NCBI GenBank assembly: GCA_006844705.1
Contig: SPJS01000046.1
Coordinates: 1 to 64,000 of the forward strand
Source of the DNA: Methylococcaceae bacterium
Lineage (GTDB): Bacteria > Pseudomonadota > Gammaproteobacteria > Methylococcales > Methylomonadaceae
Length of the DNA stretch: 64,000 bases
Direction: 5' to 3'
This document shows, piece after piece, positions 51,701 through 60,392 of this stretch; the stretch's first letter is position 1, and every line of letters begins with the position of its first letter. Below the pieces are notes generated by a model, which saw only the letters and a program-made list of their open reading frames with translations, did no database searches and was not told the DNA's origin. A program made the translations under genes and the position numbers.

Positions 51701-54700
51701 AATCTGGCGACAGCGCGGATGACGGCGGGAAGTCTTGGGGACTATACACTAGACGCCTCTGGTCATCAGATTCGATTTACTCAGGCAGGTGTGAAAAACC
51801 CAGCAAGAGCATCGGGTGTGACTGGGGAGTTGGCTGTCAATGCAGCTCAAATTACCTTGGATACTGAAGTTGATCTGGCGTCTGGCGCTTTTGATCTGCA
51901 TGCCACTGAAGGTGATGTGGTGCTGGCTGAAAATGCTTATGTGAATTTATCCGGGCAAGAACGTGTGTTTGCAGATATTACCGTCGCCAGTCGCGGAGGA
52001 GACTTTAGTGTTACTGCTGATCATGGCGCTGTTCGACTGGCTGCCGGTTCCGACGTGAATCTTGACGGTGGAAATGAGAGGGCTCAGGGCGGTCAACTTA
52101 CGGTTAATGCCGAGCAGGATAATCTGTTTTTGAATGGTGACCTGAGTGCACGCAATGGTGCAATTGATGTAAATGTCAAAGGGACAGACAAGCAGGCTGA
52201 TTTTGATAATTTTCTGGATCAGATGGCTACAGCCGGATTTAACAAGTCGATAGCCTATCGCAGTCAGCAAGACTTGATTCATATTGCTCAGGGAAAAGAG
52301 GTTAAGGCTGAGAAAGTCAAGTTTGTCGCCGATAAAGGCACAATTTCAGTGGCCGGTGTCATAAATGCAGATGCTGCTAAAGACAGTGAAATCAGTTTAC
52401 ATGCCGCTAAACAATTAAACGTGCAGGGTATGCTTACCGCAAGAACGCAAACAGATCAACAAGGCGGAAATGTCCTGTTGGCAACAAAAGATACGACAGG
52501 TACAGGTATTCGAATTGAGCAAGGCGCACAAATTGAGGTAGGTAACCAGAATAACCAGCTCGGTTCGGTTATTTTGCAAGCACCGCGCATGGACAGTAAC
52601 GGCGATGGTGTCGACGATACCTTGAATGTCACGCAGGTAGCGGGGACGGTAAATGGATTTGCCGGCAATGGTTTTTATGCTGAAGCCGTAGGTGTTCACC
52701 ACGATACCGATGGCAGGCTGGATGCGACAGAGATTTCCCAAGTCAAACAACATGCAGAAGCCTTGATGACGACAGCTAACCAGCTGGCTGTAAGGACGTT
52801 GCACAATAAATTAAATCTGCGTCCCCTGGTTGAAATCAATAGCGATCAGGATCTGGTGATTGCAGCAGAACTGAATACAGTTGATTGGCGTTATGCGCCG
52901 TTGGATGGCGATTCTGAAGCTGAAATTGGCAGGCTTGTTATCCGCTCAGCGGGTGACCTGAATGTCAACGAAGATATTACTGATGGTTTTAAAAGCGGAA
53001 AATTAACGCAAGATAATTCATGGCATTTTCAGTTGGTTGCCGGTGCTGATGTACCAAGTGCAGATAACTCAGCCGTAAATCATCCGGGGAATATCGAGCT
53101 CGGTACAAATGCGCATGGCGTAAAAGTGCAAACCGGTACTGGCGACATAGATCTTCATGCGGGTGGAGATATTAATTTCAACCATCTGGATAGCAATGTG
53201 TTGAGTCTGGGGCGCCAAAATGAGGAATCTGCCTATGGCAGTTTCAACCGACCCTCCAGAAGTTCAGGGGTGAATGCTGTTGAGTTTCCTGAGCAAGGTG
53301 GCGATGTGTCCATTTCTGCACAAGGTAATATTAATAATAACTTTACCCAACAGGAAGCCGAATCCGGTCAGTTGATAAACCAATGGTTACACCGTCAGAC
53401 CATCAGTGGCCGAAGCAAAAACAAAACCTCGTGGGGAGTGATTGTCGAAAAGCCGGTGTTTCAACAAAACATCGGTTCGTTCGGAGGCGGTGATGTCGCC
53501 ATCAGAGCCGATGGTGATATTAATAACATTTCCGCGATGTTGCCAACGACTGGGAAAAATGTCTCCTCAAACAATAATTCAAATGAGGTAGATATCCTCG
53601 GTGGAGGCGATTTGACCGTGCAAGCCGATGGCAATATTCGTGGCGGCGCGTTTTATGTGGCGCGCGGTGATGCCAGTATTGTTGCAGGACAATCTATTAC
53701 CGGCGGCAAGCAATTTGCTGATGGGCCGGTGATTGCATTAGGTGATTCCCGCTTGAGTTTACAAGCCGGTGATGATGTAAATATTACTGGCGTCATTGAT
53801 CCCATGCTGTTGCATAACTCGGTTAACTTCTTTAGTTATACTGAGGAAAGCGCATTTTCGGTGACCTCATTAGCCGGGAATATTGATTTGGGTGTCGCTG
53901 ATCTGGGTGCTTTAAATAGCTATCTGGGGATCACCAGCCCGGGCAGTGGTCAGCAAAGTCTGGTTTCGCTGTATCCGGCATCACTCGATGTCATGGCGAT
54001 GGATGGCAACATTTATACCGACAATAATATTGATCTTTTTCCATCCCGTTTTGGGGCGTTGAATTTATTGGCGAAAGGCTCAATCAGTCCGCAAGATACC
54101 ACGGGTAGCCCAGTTGCAATCAGTATGAGTGATGGTGATCCTGCATTGCTGACAACCTGGAAAACCCCAGATAGCGGAGCCTTTTCCAATGACTTGGCTC
54201 AATTGGATGCGCATAAACCCACGCCATTACATATTAATGATTCCGACCCTGTCAGGGTGGTCACGTTGGAAGGTAATATCGAAGCATTGTCACTGGACCT
54301 GCCCAAAAAAGCGGTGGTCTCTGCCGGCAAAGACCTCGCCAAAATGACCATCAATATTCAGAATATTAATCCTGACGATGTGTCTCTGGTTGAGGCTGGG
54401 CGTGATTTAAGGTCTGTCAGTTCCAGAAATCCTGAAACAGGCGGACGCTTACCCAATGGAGATTCGATTAATGTTGCTGGGCCGGGCAAATTGTTTGTCA
54501 AAACCGGAAGAGATATAGATCTGGGGCGTTCAGCAGGTATCACCACGGATGGGAACGCAAGTAATGTCGCGCTGTCTGCAGAGGGCGCTGATATCACGAT
54601 CATTGCTGGTGCAAATCAAGCTATTGATTTTGCCGGATTTCTGCAAAAAATGAATGAATTAAGCGCTGAAAACAGGGGCAATGCATTTTTTGATGCTGAA

Positions 54701-55660
54701 TTAAGAAGTAATTATGATTTGTATGCTTCAGGCAACAAGTTATTTGATTTAATGGCACAGGTTGCTGAGCACCATCCAGATATTAATGAACGCCCACTTG
54801 CTCAACAAATTCAGTTGGTGATGCCCCTTTATTATGAAGTGTTGTTGAATGCATCACGGCAGCATAACCAGGATATTGACCAGGAAGTTGCTGATTCAAT
54901 AGGTACTTTGGTGGGCAATGCAGCGATGGATACATTGTTTCCTGGCGAAAATTGGCAGGGTGATGTAGATATGTTTTTTAGTACGATTCAGTCAAAAGCT
55001 GGAGGAAATATTGACATTGTCGTGCCCGGAGGTGGAGTGAATGTCGGTCTGGCAACCTCTTCCGGGGAAAAGGAAGCTTCCGAGTTGGGCATTATTAATC
55101 AGGCGGGAGGCCATTTAAATATTGCAGCTCAGGATAATGTCGATGTTAATCGCTCTCGAATCATTACCATTGGAGGAGGGCACTCGATGATTGTGGTTCA
55201 AAACGGCAATATCGATGGCGGTACCGGCGCGAAATCAGCCAGTGCTGCGGCTCAGATAGATGTACAAGTCACCGATGACGGTCGCATTATTATGAATTTC
55301 CTACCGGATATTTCAGGCAGTGGTATTCAAAACAAGGAAGGCATCACTGATCTTGCCTCTTTTCAAGGTGAAATTATCGCCAATGAAGCCGGTATTTTGG
55401 CTGATTTTGAGTTTGAACCACCGGTAAGTGACCCTGGAAACCTGGGCTCGAATGACAATAATGATTCAGGTTCCAGCGACTCAACAGCATCCGCGCCGGT
55501 CAGTCTTTCAAATTCTACAGCCGATACCAGTAAAACAGCTGAAAAGGCAGTACAAAATGGCTCGGATGAAGATGAAGAAAAGCCGATCGCATTAGGTATG
55601 CTTACCGTTGATGTCGTTTCGTATGATTCGGTTGAGGATGAGGACGATGAAGAATCGTGA
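45716..55660 (+). CDS. Giant filamentous-haemagglutinin-type exoprotein (TpsA)
   Basis: 3314-residue secreted protein, about a sixth of the window. An extended signal region (MSSLKYGLSPLAAGVRMALS then GLLMSSAMTASA) is followed by the TPS secretion domain with its NPNGFIFG motif at about residue 133 and SGQVNATTSVTVNGSV-type turns. The rest is a long beta-helix-like series rich in Gly, Asp and Asn, such as ISLTSSGEVAVHEGALINIAGG, here quoted in part. Near residue 2292 there is an EF-hand-like pair (DSNGDGVDD and HDTDGRLDATE) that could bind calcium. The C-terminal 100 residues are Ser/Asp-rich and acidic, ending DEDDEES, without a toxin domain, so adhesion or matrix function is more likely than contact-dependent inhibition. 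Cargo of the upstream TpsB pore. Confidence 0.88.
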   Translation: MKTNSYKIYISKMSSLKYGLSPLAAGVRMALSGLLMSSAMTASAEQAVPDLPSAATDFGTGARLPEVVGNKMSIQQTAPKAVLNWNSFDIGQQHHVDFIQNVSDVALNRIANSIRPSEIHGKLSAGGSVYLINPNGFIFGKDSVVNVNSLIASTHDITDEVLELGIANVFTEDGRTDPAFILDSSAFEENTNKLKQILVEHGARITAGDSGNVIIVAPKVTNEGDIESGEFGQIMLVASQDKVYLQEQPTTPGQVSDFKGMLVEVETGGEVNNFGNILAKQGDITLAGFVVNQSGQVNATTSVTVNGSVRLQAREGQGKIGKKLVGTRTLRTADQNDGLGLQATVNLKPGQISTEVENAQGAKETRVIDTRSLTTVTADEARGTDNEGQDQPASYVEISGHTITMQQASRVVVPAGKVVISASEVTPVENSSQAGSGRFVMEQGSVLDVAGYKDVEVAMARNVGVVDARSSFVFRDSPNQKEGELFGKDLTVDLRKTTDFIDIQGPKDAVQASVFERLSAGGEISLTSSGEVAVHEGALINIAGGSVKYLDGEITTSILTNINGQQVDISDADPLDVYVGFEDVSYTEKGYTQGNDAGSLSISTAQLDWQGELDGSVMQGINQRNQSDQARGGKLEINLAGFQSAQNLVFQGANALAKLALSGIQDFSLNTLGEVSFEQDARLEFNPFSTIDIQATTIRHEGQLYSAGGSIKFTGKRFGGQDNGHILLGENAQLDVSGRWINDQQSRLSGVAQPAETLVIDGGRVDLLAEGNLQTTKGSSIRADGGVHYLGDENVVAGTGGNINLVASYDGDGSSSVAGRLKLDGNISATGLKQNGSIALVSPESWTIDSNFFADTFSMDSALFSSISLESRSGEIRLTSQTHLDLTQTNRQLSFGFQNQQSQRNINGLSELTTRPRFERATSDLQLQALSDVILETGSSIKTEAQSTISMTSRFSSVFVDGTIDSPAGTINVTADNQASRFDPAQSVWLGEHAQINVAGISLLEPFIHERRGDVLDGGSINLQANRGYVVIEQGARLDVSGTSDIFDIATQGSQALGLEPVRIGSNGGEINLTAAEGMLLEGTMLAQGGTARNFDGRLSIELSRANLNLPTLASRAKEFPVNSLVIDVSQSNASPMSGPLAFGDGLGEHLDGQAFVYADQITAAGFDVVDLTSNNTSRSNQLYEGTVRFTDDVQLNAGVAIHIDAPIIEGVSSGDGSSTAQLNAQYIRMGSGVNQTVNGASVAGENILSVNAQWMELFGALKLNSFKQVNLTSQNEMQLVANHEHRENDFGGELVTTADLNLTAGKIYPSTFSRYRFKVENEVDGTINVFASGGNDSKPLSAGGQLIMQAAHINQQGNLFAPLGVIDLQASKSIRLGDGGITSVSADGLLIPVGNVVDGLDWLYPLAIGGDPAQSVSNLVLEETENARLDKQLILDAPAIVVAENAVIDQTGGGDVFGYEFIAGKGGSFDYLQPGSGSYQNSFAVLPELGTTYAPFDFLQSQRLGKVRYYAPGETVVLNDAANGLAAGEYAKLPAHYALLPGAYLVTPVSGTQDQILTEATVDNTPIVSGFSQIAGTGKREARSSGFMIENGTQIRKKSEYNTYTGDQFFAEKAATNETPVPLLARDGGLISMLAQTRLLLEGEFRIDAPEGISARMDIAADNIRVTEQLSETPEEGVLEIRGQDLTDLNLAGLLLGGQRKTGTAVGETIVEVSSENISFEQGAHLDVADLIVAAKDTVRVKDGATVAASTETSSGDQLLTVSGDGALLRVSGAEQVNISRSDASGQKGVLVVEQGATLHAQQSMLLDSSVATDISGKISMQGGSLNLATNSINIGELNGQANNDALNLSNALLDEMSVDELVLTSREAIHFYGTVASLDAHGVFEHVAGGGLSSHNIERLAFNAAGLVAHNTSGVANPADSVNLSVDTLILQNTLNQVNTLPATGSGTLNIAAREIVTGEGQFIIDGFNTVNLSAEQQFNAQGIGALQVKADVNLATARMTAGSLGDYTLDASGHQIRFTQAGVKNPARASGVTGELAVNAAQITLDTEVDLASGAFDLHATEGDVVLAENAYVNLSGQERVFADITVASRGGDFSVTADHGAVRLAAGSDVNLDGGNERAQGGQLTVNAEQDNLFLNGDLSARNGAIDVNVKGTDKQADFDNFLDQMATAGFNKSIAYRSQQDLIHIAQGKEVKAEKVKFVADKGTISVAGVINADAAKDSEISLHAAKQLNVQGMLTARTQTDQQGGNVLLATKDTTGTGIRIEQGAQIEVGNQNNQLGSVILQAPRMDSNGDGVDDTLNVTQVAGTVNGFAGNGFYAEAVGVHHDTDGRLDATEISQVKQHAEALMTTANQLAVRTLHNKLNLRPLVEINSDQDLVIAAELNTVDWRYAPLDGDSEAEIGRLVIRSAGDLNVNEDITDGFKSGKLTQDNSWHFQLVAGADVPSADNSAVNHPGNIELGTNAHGVKVQTGTGDIDLHAGGDINFNHLDSNVLSLGRQNEESAYGSFNRPSRSSGVNAVEFPEQGGDVSISAQGNINNNFTQQEAESGQLINQWLHRQTISGRSKNKTSWGVIVEKPVFQQNIGSFGGGDVAIRADGDINNISAMLPTTGKNVSSNNNSNEVDILGGGDLTVQADGNIRGGAFYVARGDASIVAGQSITGGKQFADGPVIALGDSRLSLQAGDDVNITGVIDPMLLHNSVNFFSYTEESAFSVTSLAGNIDLGVADLGALNSYLGITSPGSGQQSLVSLYPASLDVMAMDGNIYTDNNIDLFPSRFGALNLLAKGSISPQDTTGSPVAISMSDGDPALLTTWKTPDSGAFSNDLAQLDAHKPTPLHINDSDPVRVVTLEGNIEALSLDLPKKAVVSAGKDLAKMTINIQNINPDDVSLVEAGRDLRSVSSRNPETGGRLPNGDSINVAGPGKLFVKTGRDIDLGRSAGITTDGNASNVALSAEGADITIIAGANQAIDFAGFLQKMNELSAENRGNAFFDAELRSNYDLYASGNKLFDLMAQVAEHHPDINERPLAQQIQLVMPLYYEVLLNASRQHNQDIDQEVADSIGTLVGNAAMDTLFPGENWQGDVDMFFSTIQSKAGGNIDIVVPGGGVNVGLATSSGEKEASELGIINQAGGHLNIAAQDNVDVNRSRIITIGGGHSMIVVQNGNIDGGTGAKSASAAAQIDVQVTDDGRIIMNFLPDISGSGIQNKEGITDLASFQGEIIANEAGILADFEFEPPVSDPGNLGSNDNNDSGSSDSTASAPVSLSNSTADTSKTAEKAVQNGSDEDEEKPIALGMLTVDVVSYDSVEDEDDEES

Positions 55661-55791
55661 ACAAGGGAGTGAGCTGATTGAATTTGTCGAATAATCAATT
55701 AGTTATTGGTAGCGCCTTAAAAATGGCGTTGTAATATTTTTGTAAAATTTGTTTGGCAGAATTGTCGACGTAATCACATTTGAGATAGGAA

Positions 55792-57591
55792 ATGAGAATT
55801 TTTGCTTTAGTTATCAGCATTTTATTAATGCCATCACTTTCTTTTGCTGACTGGTGGAATGCTGATTGGGCGTATAAAAAGAAAATCAGTCTGGATAAGG
55901 TCGCGTTGCAGCAAACAGGAAGCTCTCCTGATGCGAAGGCTGTTGCTTTGGTACGCTTGCATACCGGAAATTTTTCTTATTTCCTAGATGTGGCCGAAGG
56001 TGCGGCTGATTTGCGTTTCGTGGCCGGAGATCATGTCACGGAATTAGCGTATTCGATAGAAAAGTTCGATGCCATTAATGAAATGGCATTGATCTGGGTG
56101 AAGCTGCCGGAAAATATAGCGATTGCCGAAGAGCCGGTGATCTGGATGTATTATGGCAACCCGCAGGCGATGGCTTCGCAGATGATGTTAACCAGGGATG
56201 GCATATCCTTGTTATACCATTTCTCAGGCAGTGATGTTGCCGATGCGACGACTAATGCCAATCATCCCGCACTCAGTACGGCCTCTCCTTCTTCTGCCGG
56301 TGTAATCGCCGGTGCTGCCCAGTTTGACGGAACACAGTCTATTGCAATTACTGAGTCGGCAAGCTTAATGATGTCTGCCGATACGGGGTGGGCAATATCC
56401 ATGTGGTTACGCATGGATCAACCGTTAGTGGATGCTGTTGTTGTTCAAAGAGGTAATGGATCGCTCTTGTTAGCGATTAAAGAGCAAAAGTTTCAGCTGA
56501 CATTGATGGATAGTGCTGAACAAGTACACAGTATTGACAGTGGCTCGGAACTCGTGGTTGGCAATTGGCACCATATTGTGCTGACTCAATCAGGCCCCAC
56601 TATGGCACTGTATGTTGATGGTCAGTCTGCTGCAAGCATGACAACCGATGTAACCCGTTTTAGTGGAGATCTGTTGGTTGGTCTGGATGCAGAAGGCAGC
56701 AAAGGGTTTGTTGGGTTGCTTGATGAGCTGACTATGACAGGGTTTGCACCTGATGAAAATGCCATTAAATTTGCTTATGCCATGCAGGGGCTGGGGACTC
56801 CATTGCTGCTCTATGGTGAAGATATGTCTGAAGAAGACAGCGATAGCAGTGGTGAGCCCTCCTATATTCAAGCCACCCTGGAAAATGTATCAACCGATGG
56901 CTGGATGGTTATTGGGGCATTAACCATTATGATGCTTGTCAGCTGGATGGTCATGGTTGGCAAGGGTATCGTCATTGCAAAGATCCATAAAGAAAATGCG
57001 AATTTTATCGAAGAGTTTGAAAAACTGGGGGTCAGCGAAATGGAAAAGCTGAACCGTGAAGATAATGAAGATGATGAAGATGCAATGGAATCGCCGTTAA
57101 TGTTGTCTTTAACGGGGGGGCATGAAAAGTTTCAGGGCTCATCGATTTACCGCGTTTATCATGCAGGTGTGGAAGCAATTAATCACCGTTTACCCAAAGC
57201 AGTGGGTGCTGATGTTGTCATGAGTGCACAATCGGTGGAAGCTATTCGTGCCAGTATGGATGCTTCCCTGGTTAGAGAACTGCAACGATTAAATTCTCAA
57301 ATGGTGTTACTGACCATTGCCATTAGTGGCGGCCCGTTCCTTGGTTTGTTGGGAACGGTACTCGGGGTCATGATTACTTTTGCCGCAATTGCCGTGCAGG
57401 GTGAAGTGGATGTGAATGCGATTGCGCCCGGTGTTGCTGCAGCCCTGGCAACAACAGTTGCCGGTTTGATGGTGGCGATTCCAGCCTTGTTTGGGTACAA
57501 CTATCTGGGGAGTCGCATCAAGGAAATCAGTGCGGATATGTACGTATTTGTTGATGAGTTTGTTGCCAAAGTGGCAGAACGCTATAGCTGA
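55792..57591 (+). CDS. DUF2341-LamG lectin domain fused to MotA/TolQ/ExbB proton channel
   Basis: 599-residue inner-membrane fusion. After a signal peptide (MRIFALVISILLMPSLSFA) comes a DUF2341 domain beginning WWNADWAYKKKISLD, then a LamG/concanavalin-like domain at about 150-325 (LLYHFSGSD, AAQFDGTQSIAI, WHHIVLTQSG, MALYVDGQ). A transmembrane helix follows near 370-392 and the ExbB/TolQ core has the signature helices ISGGPFLGLLGTVLGVMITF and LATTVAGLMVAIPALFGYNY. The lectin-like half would face the periplasm. ExbD follows 15 bases later. ExbB normally has no such domain; the fusion suggests a motor that senses or holds a glycan or the exoprotein. Confidence 0.88.
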   Translation: MRIFALVISILLMPSLSFADWWNADWAYKKKISLDKVALQQTGSSPDAKAVALVRLHTGNFSYFLDVAEGAADLRFVAGDHVTELAYSIEKFDAINEMALIWVKLPENIAIAEEPVIWMYYGNPQAMASQMMLTRDGISLLYHFSGSDVADATTNANHPALSTASPSSAGVIAGAAQFDGTQSIAITESASLMMSADTGWAISMWLRMDQPLVDAVVVQRGNGSLLLAIKEQKFQLTLMDSAEQVHSIDSGSELVVGNWHHIVLTQSGPTMALYVDGQSAASMTTDVTRFSGDLLVGLDAEGSKGFVGLLDELTMTGFAPDENAIKFAYAMQGLGTPLLLYGEDMSEEDSDSSGEPSYIQATLENVSTDGWMVIGALTIMMLVSWMVMVGKGIVIAKIHKENANFIEEFEKLGVSEMEKLNREDNEDDEDAMESPLMLSLTGGHEKFQGSSIYRVYHAGVEAINHRLPKAVGADVVMSAQSVEAIRASMDASLVRELQRLNSQMVLLTIAISGGPFLGLLGTVLGVMITFAAIAVQGEVDVNAIAPGVAAALATTVAGLMVAIPALFGYNYLGSRIKEISADMYVFVDEFVAKVAERYS

Positions 57592-57606
57592 TAACAGGAG
57601 CCAACA

Positions 57607-58008
57607 ATGCGTTATAAAGAAGAAATGGAAGCCTATGATGAGATCAATGTCAGCCCCATGCTGGATCTGGCTTATGTCTTGCTGATCGTATTTATCATTA
57701 TGACGACAGCAGCGGTACAGGGCATCCAGGTTAATCTGCCACAAGCCAGTGATGCACCCAGCCTTAATGAGCCGCAAACTAAAACCATTACCATTACCCA
57801 GGATGGCACCATCTTTCTGGATACATTTCCGGTCACACTTGATCAGCTTGAAGCAACATTAATGCAGTATCGTGCCGTAAACCCGGAATTGCCTGTCATC
57901 ATCAAAGGGGATGCTGCAGTGCAATATCAAAATGTTGTCAGTGTTTTGGATTTGCTGGGGAGACTGGATATCACCCAGATTGGTTTGGTGACCCAGACCA
58001 TCAAATAA
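57607..58008 (+). CDS. exbD: ExbD/TolR-family protein
   Basis: 133 residues: short cytoplasmic start, one transmembrane helix and a periplasmic domain. The essential helix aspartate is Asp20 in INVSPMLDLAYVLLIVFIIM. It would form the proton channel with the upstream ExbB fusion and pass energy to the TonB-like protein encoded 8 bases downstream. Confidence 0.92.
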   Translation: MRYKEEMEAYDEINVSPMLDLAYVLLIVFIIMTTAAVQGIQVNLPQASDAPSLNEPQTKTITITQDGTIFLDTFPVTLDQLEATLMQYRAVNPELPVIIKGDAAVQYQNVVSVLDLLGRLDITQIGLVTQTIK

Positions 58009-58016
58009 TTCTGAAC

Positions 58017-58658
58017 ATGAGTAAACACAAACATTTTCGGGTTTATGTCCCGAGGATTATTGCTGGGATTCTGGTTATTGCCATTATTTTTGGTGTGGTG
58101 ACGTTAATCAAAAACTTTTTGCATCAAAAGCCGCAAAAGCCGACCAAAAAGATTCAAACAGTGAAACTGTTTAAGCCACCACCGCCGCCTCCGCCGCCGC
58201 CAAAACAGGAACGACCGCCGGAGCCGGAAATTGAAGAAAAAGTAGAAGAGCCCGAGCCCGAGCCGATTGAAGATATCCCGGATGCCAAGCCAGATGATGG
58301 TAGCGGTGATGATGCTGCGGGAACAGAAGGCGGGACGGGACCCGTTATCGGTGGTGGTAGAGGTACAGGACGCAAAGGTAATATTAATGCCTGGTATGCA
58401 GGGTATGTCAGAAATAAATTGCTGGAAGTATTAATAGATCATGATGAATTAAGACGCCGTGCATACTCGGCTTATATCAGTGTTTTGATTGATATTGATG
58501 GCGGCGTGTCTGGTCACAGATTGACTACCAGCAGTGGTAATGCAGATATAGATGAGCTGTTATTGAGTATTGCCCGCAGTAGTCTGCGGCAAATGGATGA
58601 ATTTCCACCGTCAGGCAAGAAGCAGCGGATTAAATTTAAAATTTCCTCAAAAATTTAG
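58017..58658 (+). CDS. TonB-like energy transducer
   Basis: 213 residues: cytoplasmic basic start, transmembrane helix (IIAGILVIAIIFGVVTLI), a periplasm-spanning Pro-rich part (FKPPPPPPPPPKQERPPEPE, then Glu-Pro repeats), a Gly/Asp-rich linker and a C-terminal TonB/TolA-like domain with WYAGYVRNKLLEVL and YISVLIDIDGGVSGHRL. It is encoded between exbD and the porin with gaps under 10 bases. No TonB-dependent receptor is present, so its outer-membrane partner may be the adjacent porin or the TpsB/TpsA pair. Confidence 0.85.
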   Translation: MSKHKHFRVYVPRIIAGILVIAIIFGVVTLIKNFLHQKPQKPTKKIQTVKLFKPPPPPPPPPKQERPPEPEIEEKVEEPEPEPIEDIPDAKPDDGSGDDAAGTEGGTGPVIGGGRGTGRKGNINAWYAGYVRNKLLEVLIDHDELRRRAYSAYISVLIDIDGGVSGHRLTTSSGNADIDELLLSIARSSLRQMDEFPPSGKKQRIKFKISSKI

Positions 58659-58663
58659 AAAGA

Positions 58664-60382
58664 ATGGAACAGAATAAACGTCAATTTTTTAGACGACCTG
58701 TGCTGGTCGGTATTTTATTCGTGTGCTCACTGGGTGTTAACGCTGGCGAAAAAGAAGAATTGCTCAAGTTGCGTTATACCACGACTAATCTGATTAATCA
58801 GTTGGTTAAGCAAGGGGTTTTAACTCAGGAACTGGCAGATCAAATGATCAAACAGGCTGAGTCGGATGCTGAAGTCAAAGTTCAACAAATGGCAGAACAG
58901 GATAAGGTTGAACCGGGTGTTGTTCGCGTGCCGTATGTGCCAGAGTTTGTACGTGACCAAATTCGTCAGCAGGTGAGAGCAGAACTTCGTGAAGATGTTG
59001 TTTCTGATGTGTTAACGGAAGCAAAAACCAAACAGTGGGGCGTGCCGAATGCACTACCTGACTGGACGCGTCGGTTTAAACTGTATGGCGATATGCGATT
59101 GCGCTTTGAACATGATCATTTTGCAGACGCGAACTTTGACAACCCGATTGTCTCCAGTTCAACCAGTGTAAATGACTATTTGGGCATAAATAAAAATAAC
59201 GGTTTTGGTAGCAGCAGTGGGTTATTAAATATCAACAAGGATAGGGATCGTTTCCGGGCGCGTATCCGTATGGGGGTCAAAGCCAAAATTACTCAGGGAC
59301 TGGATGCCGATGTCAGAGTGAGCACGGGTAATATTAATGATCCGGTCTCTACCAATCAGACCTTGGGCAATACCGGCCAACGTTTTGAATATGCAATAGA
59401 TCGTGCTTATCTAAGATACAAGGATCTGGACAGCGATGCCTATAATTGGTTGACGGCCTGGGGAGGACGCATTCCGAACCCATTCAAATCGACCAATTTG
59501 ATGTTTGATAAAGACCTGAGTTTTGAAGGTTTTGCCACTAAATTTAAATTTAATATGGCAAGTACCGATGACTTGTTTGGCCAGGAAGATCAACGAAAAA
59601 CACTGTATTTGACATTAGGTGCTTTTCCGCTGGAAGAGTTTGAACTGAGCAGTAAAGACAAGTGGTTAGTGGCGGGGCAGGTGGGTGCCGAATGGGAATT
59701 GACCAACCAGGACAGGCTGTCGTTAGCCGTTGCATACTATAACTACCTGAATACAGAAGCGCGTGCTGCAGAGCTCGGAGATAATGCACATGCGTGTAGT
59801 AACCGCGATGATGATCGCGATGCATCCATCCCGGAATATGTGCAGCAGGGAAACAGCATAGCACCCGTCTGTTATGCAGCAGTGAACAGCATTGCAACAC
59901 CCCAGCAATTCGGTTTAGCCTCAGAATTCGAAATTTTAAATATTCTGGCGTCCTACGATTTCGCAATGTTCGCACCCATCCACGTCAAATTAACCGGTGA
60001 ATATGCCAAAAATTTTGGTTTTGATAGAGATGATATTGCAGGCCGGGTTAATTCTTCACAAGTATTTAACAACCCTGACCTGGAAGATCGTACTACCGCG
60101 TGGCAGGTGCGTCTGGATGTTGGTTGGCCGACAACCTTGCTGCCTGGCCGCTGGAATGCGCATGTTGCTTATAAATACATAGAAAGTGATGCCGTGCTCG
60201 ATGCATTTACCGACTCAGATTTTCATCTGGGGGGGACCAATGCGGAAGGTTGGGTGATCGGTGGAAAATACGGTTTGATGGAAAACACCTGGATGAGTGC
60301 CCGCTGGTTGAGTACTGATCAGATTGAAGGGCCAAATGTCGGCATCGATGTCTTGTTGATCGACTTTAATACCAAATTTTAA
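58664..60382 (+). CDS. Putative outer-membrane porin with N-terminal coiled coil
   Basis: 572 residues. Signal peptide (RPVLVGILFVCSLGVNAG), then a helical segment at about 30-125 (LLKLRYTTTNLINQLVKQG, ADQMIKQAESDAEVKVQQM) that could reach the peptidoglycan or oligomerise, then a beta-barrel from about residue 135 (RFKLYGDMRLRFEHDHF) to the last strand (VGIDVLLIDFNTKF, aromatic end). This is the layout of the putative-porin (Porin_5-type) family. Its start is 5 bases after the TonB-like stop, which ties it to the ExbBD-TonB motor. Confidence 0.82.
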   Translation: MEQNKRQFFRRPVLVGILFVCSLGVNAGEKEELLKLRYTTTNLINQLVKQGVLTQELADQMIKQAESDAEVKVQQMAEQDKVEPGVVRVPYVPEFVRDQIRQQVRAELREDVVSDVLTEAKTKQWGVPNALPDWTRRFKLYGDMRLRFEHDHFADANFDNPIVSSSTSVNDYLGINKNNGFGSSSGLLNINKDRDRFRARIRMGVKAKITQGLDADVRVSTGNINDPVSTNQTLGNTGQRFEYAIDRAYLRYKDLDSDAYNWLTAWGGRIPNPFKSTNLMFDKDLSFEGFATKFKFNMASTDDLFGQEDQRKTLYLTLGAFPLEEFELSSKDKWLVAGQVGAEWELTNQDRLSLAVAYYNYLNTEARAAELGDNAHACSNRDDDRDASIPEYVQQGNSIAPVCYAAVNSIATPQQFGLASEFEILNILASYDFAMFAPIHVKLTGEYAKNFGFDRDDIAGRVNSSQVFNNPDLEDRTTAWQVRLDVGWPTTLLPGRWNAHVAYKYIESDAVLDAFTDSDFHLGGTNAEGWVIGGKYGLMENTWMSARWLSTDQIEGPNVGIDVLLIDFNTKF

Positions 60383-60392
60383 GAGGTAAAAT

